Assembly: GCA_002503705.1 (NCBI GenBank) | Contig: DASH01000083.1 | Span: 1-19,850, forward strand | Reading direction: 5' to 3' | DNA: 19,850 nucleotides | Origin: Candidatus Woesearchaeota archaeon UBA153 | GTDB taxonomy: Archaea > Nanobdellota > Nanobdellia > Woesearchaeales > UBA525 | Shown here: positions 5,538-12,645 of the stretch, piece by piece | How the letters are laid out: each line of letters begins with the position of its first letter | Numbering within the stretch: position 1 is the first letter of the stretch | Notes under the pieces: generated by a model | Databases searched by the model: none | Told to the model about the DNA's origin: nothing | The model's input: the letters and a program-made list of their open reading frames with translations, nothing else | Made by a program: the position numbers and the translations under genes

Positions 5538-5788
5538 GGTGCCCCGCCCTTCGAGAACTTGCGCTTCGTCATGCTGAAAATCCAACCCCAGTTGAGCGCG
5601 AGGTGGAGTGCGACAAGAAGAATCATGACGATGCCGCCGATGTCGTGGATTTTGCCGATCACACCCCACGGCACGTTGAGCGCGACGCCGTTCACGCCGA
5701 GGAACTTGATGACGCCCGTCACGCCCGCGAGGAGGAAGCTCAACGCGAGCAGGACGTTCGAGTAGTACAAGACATCGTTCTTGTTCAT
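5534..5788 (-). CDS. DUF4405-like small membrane protein
   Basis: The product has 84 residues and two membrane helices (about 10-31 and 49-71). His48 (KIHDIGG) and His62 (ALHLALNWGW) lie in or at the second helix, the HDIGG...LHL.LNW pattern I associate with DUF4405. That family is thought to be related to b-type cytochromes, so haem binding is possible but not shown. The start is supported by GAGGTG at 5796-5801, 7 nt upstream. It is the first gene of the operon and overlaps the lipoprotein start by 4 nt, so the two products are probably made together. Confidence 0.85.
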   Translation of the reverse strand: MNKNDVLYYSNVLLALSFLLAGVTGVIKFLGVNGVALNVPWGVIGKIHDIGGIVMILLVALHLALNWGWIFSMTKRKFSKGGAP

Positions 5789-5811
5789 GGAAAAACACCT
5801 CTTCAGGGACT

Positions 5812-5832
5812 AGTTCAGCTCATTCTTGAACT
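5812..5832. promoter_or_regulatory. Candidate operator: AGTTCA inverted repeat
   Basis: AGTTCA at 5812-5817 and TGAACT at 5827-5832 form a 6-bp inverted repeat with a 9-nt spacer. It lies between the TATA box (5841-5848) and the ribosome site (5796-5801) of the metal/redox operon, over the expected transcript start. A third AGTTCA lies at 5867-5872. The position suits a repressor site; the regulator is unknown. Confidence 0.4.
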
Positions 5833-5840
5833 CTCGTTCG

Positions 5841-5848
5841 AATATAAG
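5841..5848 (-). promoter_or_regulatory. TATA box of the four-gene minus operon
   Basis: On the minus strand CTTATATT lies about 53-60 nt before ATG 5788. Transcription should start near 5815-5820, leaving a leader of about 30 nt with a GAGGTG ribosome site. Confidence 0.6.
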
Positions 5849-5869
5849 AAGTTTGTTCTTTTCACGAGT

Positions 5870-7240
5870 TCAGCAATTCAGGCATTCCGCCTTGACTTTC
5901 TTGAGGCGCCAGCGCGTCCAAACGACCGCCATGGCAGCGCTGACGATGCCGGAGAGAAGCATGGCGACGATGATGCTTCCCGCCCCGTACCCGAGCACGC
6001 GGGTGAAGAGGAACGCGAGCGGTACGGCGATGACGATGAGCCGCACGCTGACGATGACGAGCTGCGCGACCCCGTCACCGACGCCTTGGAGGGCGCGTGA
6101 GAGGATGAAGCCGAGGATTGCGAGGGGGAGGGTGAAGACTTCCAAGCGCATGAGAGGGATGGCGAGTGCGAGGACGCTCGCGTCGTCCGTCATGAGGCGG
6201 ATGAAGAGATGGGGGAACGCGTAGACGATTATGCAGAACGGGATGAGGTACAGGAAGGAGAAGAGCAGGCCGTCACTGATGACGGTCTTGAGGAGATGGT
6301 AGTGTTTCGCCCCGTAGAACATGCTGATGAGCGTGACCATGGCGACCGTCAGCCCGAGGACGGGCATGAAGGCGATGGAGTCCACTCTGCCGACGAGACC
6401 GTACGCTGCGACGACGCCGGTGCCGAAGGCGGCGAAGAAGGCGTTGTAGATGATGCCACTCACGCTCATCAGGACGTGGGCGAGGCTGCTCGGGATGCCG
6501 ATCTTCAGGATGGACCACGTGCTGGTCGCGTCCGGCCTTCGGGCGCGGAACTTCAAATGGGTTCGCCCTCTGAGAAAGATGAGGTGAGTGAACGCGACGA
6601 CCTCAAAGATGATGGAGAGCGCGGTGGCGATCGACGCGCCGAGGATTCCCCACCTGAAGACGAAGATGAAGAGGTAGTCCATGACAAGGTTGAGGAGCAC
6701 GCTCACGATGCGCACGGCGACGGGGAGCTTCGTCTCGCCTTGCGCGATGAGAATCGCGCTGAACGCGCTGGAGAGGAAGAAGAAGACGCTGGAGAGGAAG
6801 AGGGGGAGCATGTACTGGACGCCGAGCTTGACGACGGGTTCCGTCGCGCCCATGAGTCTAAAGAGTGTCTCGCCGAAGAAGAGGCCGACCGCCATGAAGA
6901 GGGCGCCGAGGAGGAGGGAGAGGGTGAACGCGTGGCCGGCGATGAGTTCCGCCTCCTCTTTCCGTCGCGCCCCGATCGCTCGCGCGATGAGCGGGATAGC
7001 GCCGTTCGAGATCATGTTGCTGAACGCGATGAAGAGGAAGAAGAGCGGGAAGCTGAACGAGGCGGCGGCGAGCGCGTCCACGCCGAGACGTCCGATGAAT
7101 GCCGTGTCGGTGAGGTTGTAGATGATTTGGACGAACATCCCTGCGGTGATGGGGAACGCGAGCGTCCACAACGCCGCTCGCGGGTTCGCCGCGTAGGCGG
7201 CCACCTTCTCATCGAGAACGTCGCGTTTTCTCGTCGGCAT
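5870..7240 (-). CDS. MATE family multidrug/cation exporter
   Basis: This 456-residue protein has twelve predicted membrane helices in two related halves, the usual length of MATE transporters. Recognisable features are the N-terminal PRAALWTLAFPITAGMFVQ helix, YNLTDTAFIGRLG (the conserved region around the first loop), and the second-half counterpart IGIPSSLAHVLMSVSGIIYNA. MATE proteins export organic cations or drugs in exchange for Na+ or H+; the substrate here is unknown. The tail ends in AECLNC, an unusual cytoplasmic Cys pair. The ATG at 7240 has a TATA box at leaderless spacing. It is divergent from the PadR operon and shares the palindrome-rich region 7241-7370. Confidence 0.95.
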   Translation of the reverse strand: MPTRKRDVLDEKVAAYAANPRAALWTLAFPITAGMFVQIIYNLTDTAFIGRLGVDALAAASFSFPLFFLFIAFSNMISNGAIPLIARAIGARRKEEAELIAGHAFTLSLLLGALFMAVGLFFGETLFRLMGATEPVVKLGVQYMLPLFLSSVFFFLSSAFSAILIAQGETKLPVAVRIVSVLLNLVMDYLFIFVFRWGILGASIATALSIIFEVVAFTHLIFLRGRTHLKFRARRPDATSTWSILKIGIPSSLAHVLMSVSGIIYNAFFAAFGTGVVAAYGLVGRVDSIAFMPVLGLTVAMVTLISMFYGAKHYHLLKTVISDGLLFSFLYLIPFCIIVYAFPHLFIRLMTDDASVLALAIPLMRLEVFTLPLAILGFILSRALQGVGDGVAQLVIVSVRLIVIAVPLAFLFTRVLGYGAGSIIVAMLLSGIVSAAMAVVWTRWRLKKVKAECLNC

Positions 7241-7262
7241 GGGAGGAGAGTCTCCGACGGGA

Positions 7263-7272
7263 GTATTTAAAG
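7263..7272 (-). promoter_or_regulatory. TATA box of the MATE gene
   Basis: On the minus strand CTTTAAATAC lies 23-32 nt before ATG 7240 and no Shine-Dalgarno is visible, so the mRNA is probably leaderless. Confidence 0.6.
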
Positions 7273-7298
7273 ATTCCGCGGCCCAATCAAAGAATAAA

Positions 7299-7307
7299 TT
7301 TATATAT
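7299..7307 (+). promoter_or_regulatory. TATA box of the PadR/ABC operon
   Basis: TTTATATAT lies immediately beside the palindrome cluster at 7310-7367. The transcript should start near 7330, giving a leader of about 230 nt before GTG 7559. Confidence 0.55.
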
Positions 7308-7309
7308 CA

Positions 7310-7367
7310 GTATCGTTCCCGATACATCGGAACCGATATATCGATAACGTTATATCGATTCCGATAC
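7310..7367. promoter_or_regulatory. Cluster of palindromic operator-like sites
   Basis: GTATCGTTCCCGATAC (7310-7325) is a perfect 6-bp inverted repeat with a 4-nt centre. ATCGGAACCGAT (7326-7337) is a second one. CGGAACCGATATA (7328-7340) and TATATCGATTCCG (7351-7363) form an imperfect 13-bp inverted repeat with a 10-nt spacer, and CGATAC recurs at 7362-7367. The sites lie just downstream of the plus-strand TATA box and about 40 bp from the MATE TATA box. The PadR encoded next is the obvious candidate ligand, as PadR proteins commonly autoregulate. Confidence 0.6.
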
Positions 7368-7416
7368 TCTGCAGCCCCCCCATGCTGCGGAGGCAGTGAC
7401 GACAATCCCCCCCAAC

Positions 7417-7468
7417 CTCCCCCGCGTCCGCGGGGGAGCAGCGACGACACCCGGACGACGGGGTCCGG
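7417..7468 (+). other. Two strong hairpins in the PadR operon leader
   Basis: CTCCCCCGCG (7417-7426) and CGCGGGGGAG (7429-7438) are exact complements separated by two bases. CCGGAC (7451-7456) and GTCCGG (7463-7468) form a second hairpin. The first is followed by no T-run, so a terminator role is unlikely. The shape resembles a single type I-E CRISPR repeat, but only one copy exists. The role is unknown; it could affect leader stability or translation. Confidence 0.5.
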
Positions 7469-7497
7469 AACGTAAGGAGCAGAGTCGCAGTTCGCCG

Positions 7498-7549
7498 CGC
7501 TCAGCACACCGTCGGCGTTCAGCACCCTACGCTCAGAACACCGTGGACG
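7498..7549 (+). repeat. Direct repeat in the PadR leader
   Basis: CGCTCAGCACACCGTCGGCG (7498-7517) and CGCTCAGAACACCGTGGACG (7530-7549) match at 17 of 20 positions. A partial third copy (TTCAGCACCC, 7518-7527) lies between them. They sit just upstream of GTG 7559. I see no coding explanation. Confidence 0.5.
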
Positions 7550-7558
7550 GTTGAGACT

Positions 7559-8065
7559 GTGTGGAACCATAAACTCCGGATTCTGATTCTCCGCCACTTG
7601 GCGCACGGCCCGCATAGCGGCTACCAGCTCATCAAGGAGATCCAAGAGGAGACCGGCTGGAAGCCGAGCTACGGCAGCATCTATCCTCTCTTGGAGACCC
7701 TCCTCAAGGAAGGGCTCGTCACGAGCAAGGAAGCCGGGAGGAGCAAGCTCTACACGCTCACCACGAAAGGCAAGGACTCGTATCGCGAGTTTCTCAAGCA
7801 GCATGAGCAGATGGTCGCGCAGGCGGAGCAGATGCAGAAGCTCGTCACGCACGTCTTCGGGCTGAAGGAAGAAGACAAGGAACTCATGCAGGCGATTCCA
7901 ATCTTCCACGACCTCGACCCGAAGGTCCGGAAAGTCGTCGGGGAGAGCTTGGCGCTGAAGAAAGAGATCGCCAGGCTGTACGTCGATGGTCGATTGAAGA
8001 AGCACCACTTGAGGATCGCTTCGCTCATCAACGGACTGAACAAAGAACTGCGCAAGCTCAAATGA
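7559..8065 (+). CDS. PadR family transcriptional repressor
   Basis: The product has 168 residues. Its N-terminal winged helix shows the PadR pattern: LRILILRHLAHGPHSGYQL (residues about 6-24), then KPSYGSIYPLLETLLKEGLV (recognition helix) and the wing GRSKLYTLTTKGK. The C-terminal half is helical with heptad-like stretches and probably dimerises. The only in-frame start near the domain is GTG 7559, without an obvious ribosome site. The stop overlaps an ATG (ATGA at 8062-8065) just before the ABC ATPase gene. PadR proteins usually repress adjacent efflux pumps and respond to their substrates, which fits an ABC exporter downstream and a MATE pump upstream. Confidence 0.92.
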   Translation: MWNHKLRILILRHLAHGPHSGYQLIKEIQEETGWKPSYGSIYPLLETLLKEGLVTSKEAGRSKLYTLTTKGKDSYREFLKQHEQMVAQAEQMQKLVTHVFGLKEEDKELMQAIPIFHDLDPKVRKVVGESLALKKEIARLYVDGRLKKHHLRIASLINGLNKELRKLK

Positions 8066-8079
8066 GGAAAGGTGGCACT

Positions 8080-8787
8080 GTGGCTGACAAACACCGCGGC
8101 AAGGGGAACAGCATCATCCGGCTGAAAAACGTCTGGAAGACGTACACCATGGGAGAGGCGGAGGTGCACGCCCTGCAAGGGCTGGACCTCGAAGTCGAGG
8201 AGGGCGAGTTCTTGAGCATCATGGGACCGTCCGGCAGCGGGAAGAGCACGGCGATGAACATGATCGGCTGTCTTGACATCCCGACGAAGGGCGAGATCTA
8301 CCTGGACGGCGTGAACATCGCGACGCTCCACGAAAGCGATCTCGCGCAGATTCGCGGCCGGAAGATCGGATTCATCTTCCAGAAGTTCAACCTCATCCCG
8401 ACGCTGAGCGCGAAGCAGAATATCATGCTTCCCATGATCTTCCAAGGAATCCCGGAAGCGGAGCGTCACGAGCGCGCCGAAGAGCTCTTGAAGCTCGTCG
8501 ACCTCGCGGACCGGATGGACCACCGTCCCGGCGAGCTTTCCGGCGGCCAGCAGCAGCGCGTCGCGATTGCGCGCGCCCTCGCCGTGAGTCCGACGGTCAT
8601 CCTCGCGGACGAGCCGACGGGAAACTTGGACAGCAAGACTGGGGGGACGGTGATGGAGTTCCTGCGCAAGCTGCACAAGGAGAAGGGCGCGACGATCGTG
8701 ATGGTGACGCACGATGAGCACGTCGCGAAGAACGCCGACCGTATCGAGTATTTGCGGGACGGCGCGATCGTGAAGAGATACAAATGA
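8080..8787 (+). CDS. ABC transporter ATPase, MacB/LolD type
   Basis: This 235-residue protein starts at GTG 8080, chosen because GGTGG lies 4 nt upstream. An alternative ATG at 8062, overlapping the PadR stop, would add six residues. All ABC motifs are present: Walker A GPSGSGKST (49-57), Q-loop Q101, signature LSGGQ (153-157), Walker B ILADEP with Glu178, and the switch His211 (VTHD). The Leu/Gly-rich IGFIFQKFNLIPTLSA segment is typical of the MacB/LolD group. It should power the two FtsX-like permeases encoded downstream, working at the cytoplasmic face of the membrane. Confidence 0.96.
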   Translation: MADKHRGKGNSIIRLKNVWKTYTMGEAEVHALQGLDLEVEEGEFLSIMGPSGSGKSTAMNMIGCLDIPTKGEIYLDGVNIATLHESDLAQIRGRKIGFIFQKFNLIPTLSAKQNIMLPMIFQGIPEAERHERAEELLKLVDLADRMDHRPGELSGGQQQRVAIARALAVSPTVILADEPTGNLDSKTGGTVMEFLRKLHKEKGATIVMVTHDEHVAKNADRIEYLRDGAIVKRYK

Positions 8788-8854
8788 AACGACAATAGCG
8801 GTGCGCACACGCACAAGAGTGCATCGACAAAAAATGCTCGTGGAGGCGAAGAAG

Positions 8855-10069
8855 ATGAAATACCAACTCTCGTTAATCGTTTTGGTCCTGTTTGTGTTCC
8901 TGATGACGCCGTTGGCGAGCGCGGAGCTCATCACGCAAGGCAGCTCCGTGCACGCGACACTATTGAAGTACCAGCCCGTGCCGGCGAAGCCAGGAGACTT
9001 GGTCGAGGTGTGGATCCAAGTGGAGAACAGCGGTGGGAGCGCATCGAAAGGCGGCGCGCTCACCCTCATCGATTCATACCCTTTCTTGATTGAGAGCGCG
9101 ACCGACCGGGTGAAGGAGTTCCCGTCGATTCCACCGCAGAGCTCGTTCCTCATCCAGACGAGGGTCCGCGTGGACAAGAACGCGAACGAAGGGGACAACG
9201 CGATCGTCACGCACCTCCAACTGCAAGGGAGCGGGACGTGGATTGAAGACCGGTTGTCGATTCCGATCCAGGGCGACACGAGCGCGCTCTCCGTCGAGAG
9301 GGTGACGACGACGCCGGACCGGATCGCTCCCGGCGGGGAAGCGACGATCTCGTTGATGGTGAAGAACGTCGGATTGACGCGGTTGCGCAACGTGAAGACC
9401 ACGCTCGACTTCAGCGGCACGAGCCTCATCCCGCTCGGGGGGACGAACAGCCAGACGGCGAGCGAGCTTCGCGCCGGACAGGAGAGAGAGTTCGTGTTTA
9501 CGGTGCTCGCCACGCCGGAAGCGACGAGCAGCGCGGTGAGCGTCCCGTTGACTCTCGCGTACGACAATGAAGAGGGGACGGCGCAGACGCAGACGGAAGC
9601 GATCGGCACGCTTATCGGCTCCGAGCCGGAACTACTCATCTATCTTGAACGCATCACCCTGTACAAGGAGACGGGACAGGGGGGCGTCATGATCAAGTTC
9701 GTCAACAAGGGATTGGGCGAGATCAAACTGTTGGAGATGACGATTCCCGAAAACGATGAGGTGGCAGTCGTCTCGGAGAGCAACACCGTGTACGTGGGCA
9801 ACATCGACGCGGACGATTACGAGAGCGCGGACGTGACGTTGCGCGCGAAGAAGGACGGCGGACAGCTCTCGTTGCCGGTGAAGGTGACGTACCGGGACGC
9901 GTTGAACGTGCCGTACGAGGAGACGGTCACGTTGACGATGAACCTGCCGTCGAAGAACGGAAAGAGCGGCGTGAGCTGGCCGTTCTTCATCGTAGTGATC
10001 ATCATCGTCGCGGGGATCGGCTATTTCATCTACCGGCGACGCTGCGCGGCGCACCAGAAGAAGAAGTAA
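8855..10069 (+). CDS. Membrane-anchored beta-sandwich surface protein (COG1361/CARDB-like)
   Basis: The product has 404 residues from ATG 8855, selected because GGAGG lies 8 nt upstream; earlier in-frame ATGs at 8801 and 8834 have no such site. A signal segment (about 4-24, ending in ASAEL) is followed by about 350 residues of beta-rich repeats with CARDB-like phrases. Examples are PGDLVEVWIQVENSGG, APGGEATISLMVKNVG and GGVMIKFVNKG, suggesting three domains. A C-terminal helix (WPFFIVVIIIVAGIGYFIY) and a basic tail RRR anchor it. Such COG1361-type proteins often neighbour MacB-like transporters in archaea. It sits between ATPase and permeases, so it probably acts as an external partner of the exporter. 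Confidence 0.85.
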   Translation: MKYQLSLIVLVLFVFLMTPLASAELITQGSSVHATLLKYQPVPAKPGDLVEVWIQVENSGGSASKGGALTLIDSYPFLIESATDRVKEFPSIPPQSSFLIQTRVRVDKNANEGDNAIVTHLQLQGSGTWIEDRLSIPIQGDTSALSVERVTTTPDRIAPGGEATISLMVKNVGLTRLRNVKTTLDFSGTSLIPLGGTNSQTASELRAGQEREFVFTVLATPEATSSAVSVPLTLAYDNEEGTAQTQTEAIGTLIGSEPELLIYLERITLYKETGQGGVMIKFVNKGLGEIKLLEMTIPENDEVAVVSESNTVYVGNIDADDYESADVTLRAKKDGGQLSLPVKVTYRDALNVPYEETVTLTMNLPSKNGKSGVSWPFFIVVIIIVAGIGYFIYRRRCAAHQKKK

Positions 10070-10139
10070 ACGGCGAACTGTTCAGCACAGTGAAATCCCT
10101 TTCGGCAAACCTCTTTCCACTTATTCAGTACGTGATACC

Positions 10140-11378
10140 ATGGTGTCCTATCTGAAAGAGTACGTCCGGCTCGCGGCGAACAGCCTGCGGAAGCGCCGTC
10201 TCAGGACGTGGCTCACCATGATCGGCATCTTCATCGGCATCGCCGCAGTCGTCAGCCTGATCAGTCTCGGCCAGGGGATGCAGAAAGCGATCGAGGAGCA
10301 GTTCTTCCAATTAGGGGCTGACAAGCTCACCGTCCAGACGAAAGGCGTCGCGACCGGACCACCGAGGAGCAACAGCGACGTCCAATTGACGACGAGAGAT
10401 CTCGAGGTCGTCCAACGAGTCCAAGGTGTTCAGGTCGCGACCGGAAGGTTGATCGAACCGATAACGGTCGAGTTCAACGACAAAGAGAAATTCCTGTATC
10501 TCGCGTCGCTGCCGGAAGACCCTGACGAGCGCGCGCTCGTGATGGAGAGCGCGAACGTCGAGGAGAAAGACTTCCGGTACGGACGCGCCCTCGCCCCGAG
10601 CGACCAGTTGAAGGTCGTCATGAGCGAGGACTATTACAACAATCCGAAGTTCGACGGGAAGGCGTTGCGCGTCGGCGACAAGATCACGATCGAAGGGCGC
10701 ACGGTCGACGTCGTCGGGTTCTTCAAGAAGACGGGCAACCCGTTCGTGGATATCGCGTTCGTGATGAACGAGAACGTCGTCCGCGACCTCGTCGGCGAGC
10801 CGGAGAAGCTCGGCATGATCGTCGCGCAAGCGTCGCCGGGGGCGGACATGGGGCTCGTGGCGGACGCGATGGAGAAGGACCTGCGCAAGTCGCGCAACGT
10901 GAAGGAGGGGCGTGAAGACTTCGAGGTGCAGACTGCGGAGGAGACGTTGAGCACGTTCAAGACCGTGTTGAGCATCGTCACCGCAGTCCTCATCGGCATC
11001 GCCGCTATTTCGCTGCTCGTCGGCGGCATCGGCATCATGAACACGATGTACACGAGCGTTCTTGAACGGCGGCGCGAGATTGGCATCATGAAGGCGATTG
11101 GGGCTCGCAACTCGGACATCTCGACCATTTTCCTCATCGAAGCGGGACTGCTCGGGACGATCGGCGGCGCGATCGGCATCTTCCTCGGCATCGCATTCAG
11201 CAAGATTGTCGAGGTCATCGCGACGCTCGCGCTCGGGACGACGCTCATCCAGGCGAGCTTCCCGTGGTACCTGATCCTCGGTTCGCTCGTCTTCAGCTTC
11301 ACCGTGGGAAGCCTCGCCGGCGTGTTCCCCGCCATGCAAGCGGCGAAGCTGCCGCCCGTGGAGGCGTTGCGCCAATGA
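10140..11378 (+). CDS. FtsX/MacB-like ABC permease, first copy
   Basis: This 412-residue protein has the MacB permease layout. TM1 lies at about 22-44 (TWLTMIGIFIGIAAVVSLISLG), followed by a large extracytoplasmic domain (about 45-270) and three C-terminal helices (about 275-300, 325-352 and 372-398). The FtsX-type motif GGIGIMNTMYTSVLERRREIGIMKAIGA follows TM2, and the tail reads PAMQAAKLPPVEALR. The extracytoplasmic domain probably corresponds to the MacB periplasmic core. It follows the surface protein by 70 nt and overlaps the next permease by 4 nt (ATGA). It likely pairs with that permease as a heterodimer around the ATPase. The substrate is unknown. Confidence 0.94.
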   Translation: MVSYLKEYVRLAANSLRKRRLRTWLTMIGIFIGIAAVVSLISLGQGMQKAIEEQFFQLGADKLTVQTKGVATGPPRSNSDVQLTTRDLEVVQRVQGVQVATGRLIEPITVEFNDKEKFLYLASLPEDPDERALVMESANVEEKDFRYGRALAPSDQLKVVMSEDYYNNPKFDGKALRVGDKITIEGRTVDVVGFFKKTGNPFVDIAFVMNENVVRDLVGEPEKLGMIVAQASPGADMGLVADAMEKDLRKSRNVKEGREDFEVQTAEETLSTFKTVLSIVTAVLIGIAAISLLVGGIGIMNTMYTSVLERRREIGIMKAIGARNSDISTIFLIEAGLLGTIGGAIGIFLGIAFSKIVEVIATLALGTTLIQASFPWYLILGSLVFSFTVGSLAGVFPAMQAAKLPPVEALRQ

Positions 11379-12586
11379 TCAAGGACGCGTTCACGCTCGC
11401 CGTGCAAAACCTGACGCATCGGAAGGTGCGCTCGTGGCTCACCATGATCGGCATCTTCATCGGCATCACTGCTGTCATCGCAGTCGTCAGCCTCGGCCAA
11501 GGGTTGGAGGCGGCGATCAACGAGCAGTTCGCCGAGCTCGGCACGGACAAGATCTTCATCCAACCCGGTTCGAGCGCGTTCGGCGGGGCGACGAGCGTCG
11601 TGCTCGACGAGAGCGACCTGCGCGTCGTCGAACGGACACCGGGCGTCGCGCAAGCGACGGGGATGGCGTACACGAACGGGCGGATCACATACAAGGACGT
11701 CGAGGTGTACGGCCTCGTCATGGGCGTGAATCTTGATACCGACTTGTGGGCGTCGATGAACAGCAAGAACGTCGAGGCGGGACGCTTGCTCGAGGACGGC
11801 GACGTGGGGAAGGCGTTCGTCGGGTACGACTTCAGCCAGGATGACAAGTTGTTCCCGCACGGCGCTTCTCTCGGGGATAAGTTCACGATCAACGGCGTCG
11901 CGTTCGAGATCGTCGGCATCCAGGAGGACTTAGGGAACTCCCAGGACAACACACAGGTGCAGGTCAGCGCGGAAGCGTACGAACGCGTGTTCGGCGAGCG
12001 CGTCGAGGATGAGTACATGATGCTCCTCGCGCGCGTCGACACAGCCGCGGTGCCCGCGGACGTCGCAGAGCAGATGAAACACGACCTGCGTCGCCACCGC
12101 GGTCTCGATGAAGGTGATGAGGACTTCACGCTCCAGACTGCCGAACAGTTCTTGGAGAGCTTCAACAGCATCCTCCTCATCGTCCAAGTGGTCATCGTCG
12201 GCATCGCAGCGGTCAGCCTCCTCATCGGCGGCATCGGCATCATGAACACGATGTACACCGCAGTAGTGGAGCGCACGCAGGAGATTGGCATCATGAAAGC
12301 CATCGGCGCGCGCAATTCAGACGTGCTCGTCATCTTTCTCATCGAGTCCGGCATGCTCGGCCTCGTCGGCGGCGCGATCGGCGTCGCGACCGGTCTCGGA
12401 TTGGCGAAGCTCGTCGAGATCGCCGGCGAGCTCTGGATCGGCACGCTCTACCTGCAAATGTGGTGGAGCTGGGAGCTCATCCTCGGCGCGCTCGCGTTCG
12501 GCTTCCTCGTCGGCGCGCTCTCCGGAGTGGCGCCCGCGTATCAAGCGAGCAAGCAGAAGCCGGTCGATAGCTTGCGGTATGAGTAG
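11375..12586 (+). CDS. FtsX/MacB-like ABC permease, second copy
   Basis: The product has 403 residues from ATG 11375, which overlaps the stop of the first permease (ATGA); a longer reading from 11264 is out of frame with the upstream gene and unlikely. It has the same layout: TM1 (WLTMIGIFIGITAVIAVVSLG), an extracytoplasmic domain, then TM2-4 with GGIGIMNTMYTAVVERTQEIG. The tail reads APAYQASKQKPVDSLRYE. It is clearly paralogous to the first permease. The C-terminal segment that contacts the ATPase is conserved in both, while the external domains have diverged, so the two may recognise different parts of a substrate or partner. Confidence 0.94.
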   Translation: MIKDAFTLAVQNLTHRKVRSWLTMIGIFIGITAVIAVVSLGQGLEAAINEQFAELGTDKIFIQPGSSAFGGATSVVLDESDLRVVERTPGVAQATGMAYTNGRITYKDVEVYGLVMGVNLDTDLWASMNSKNVEAGRLLEDGDVGKAFVGYDFSQDDKLFPHGASLGDKFTINGVAFEIVGIQEDLGNSQDNTQVQVSAEAYERVFGERVEDEYMMLLARVDTAAVPADVAEQMKHDLRRHRGLDEGDEDFTLQTAEQFLESFNSILLIVQVVIVGIAAVSLLIGGIGIMNTMYTAVVERTQEIGIMKAIGARNSDVLVIFLIESGMLGLVGGAIGVATGLGLAKLVEIAGELWIGTLYLQMWWSWELILGALAFGFLVGALSGVAPAYQASKQKPVDSLRYE

Positions 12587-12615
12587 ACCCAGAACCCTCA
12601 ACATTCTCGTAAAAC

Positions 12616-12624
12616 GTTAAAAAC
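12616..12624 (+). promoter_or_regulatory. TATA box of the tRNA thiolation gene
   Basis: GTTAAAAAC lies 22-30 nt before ATG 12646, leaderless spacing. Confidence 0.6.
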
Positions 12625-12645
12625 CCCTCGTGATTCCTACTCATC

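Noticed and set aside
6209..7270. Long plus-strand frame rich in Asp, Glu and Arg opposite the MATE gene
   Set aside because: It is antisense to a clear membrane transporter; the acidic composition is the shadow of hydrophobic codons.
7417..7438. CRISPR array suggested by a type I-E-like palindrome
   Set aside because: Only one copy of the repeat-like hairpin exists in the window, with no spacers and no cas genes.
7382..7553. Short leader ORFs before PadR (ATG at 7382 with five codons; GTG at 7395 with about 52 codons)
   Set aside because: The first is trivially short. The second is Arg/Pro-rich, has a GGAGG only 2-3 nt away, and its codons simply follow the hairpins.
7750..9639. 629-residue minus-strand frame opposite PadR, ABC ATPase and the surface protein
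   Set aside because: It runs antisense across three well-supported genes and shows no family features; long antisense frames are expected at this base composition.
11264..11374. N-terminal extension of the second permease from an ATG at 11264
   Set aside because: The extension is Arg-rich antiframe sequence of the first permease; the ATGA junction at 11375 gives a normal MacB-type N terminus.
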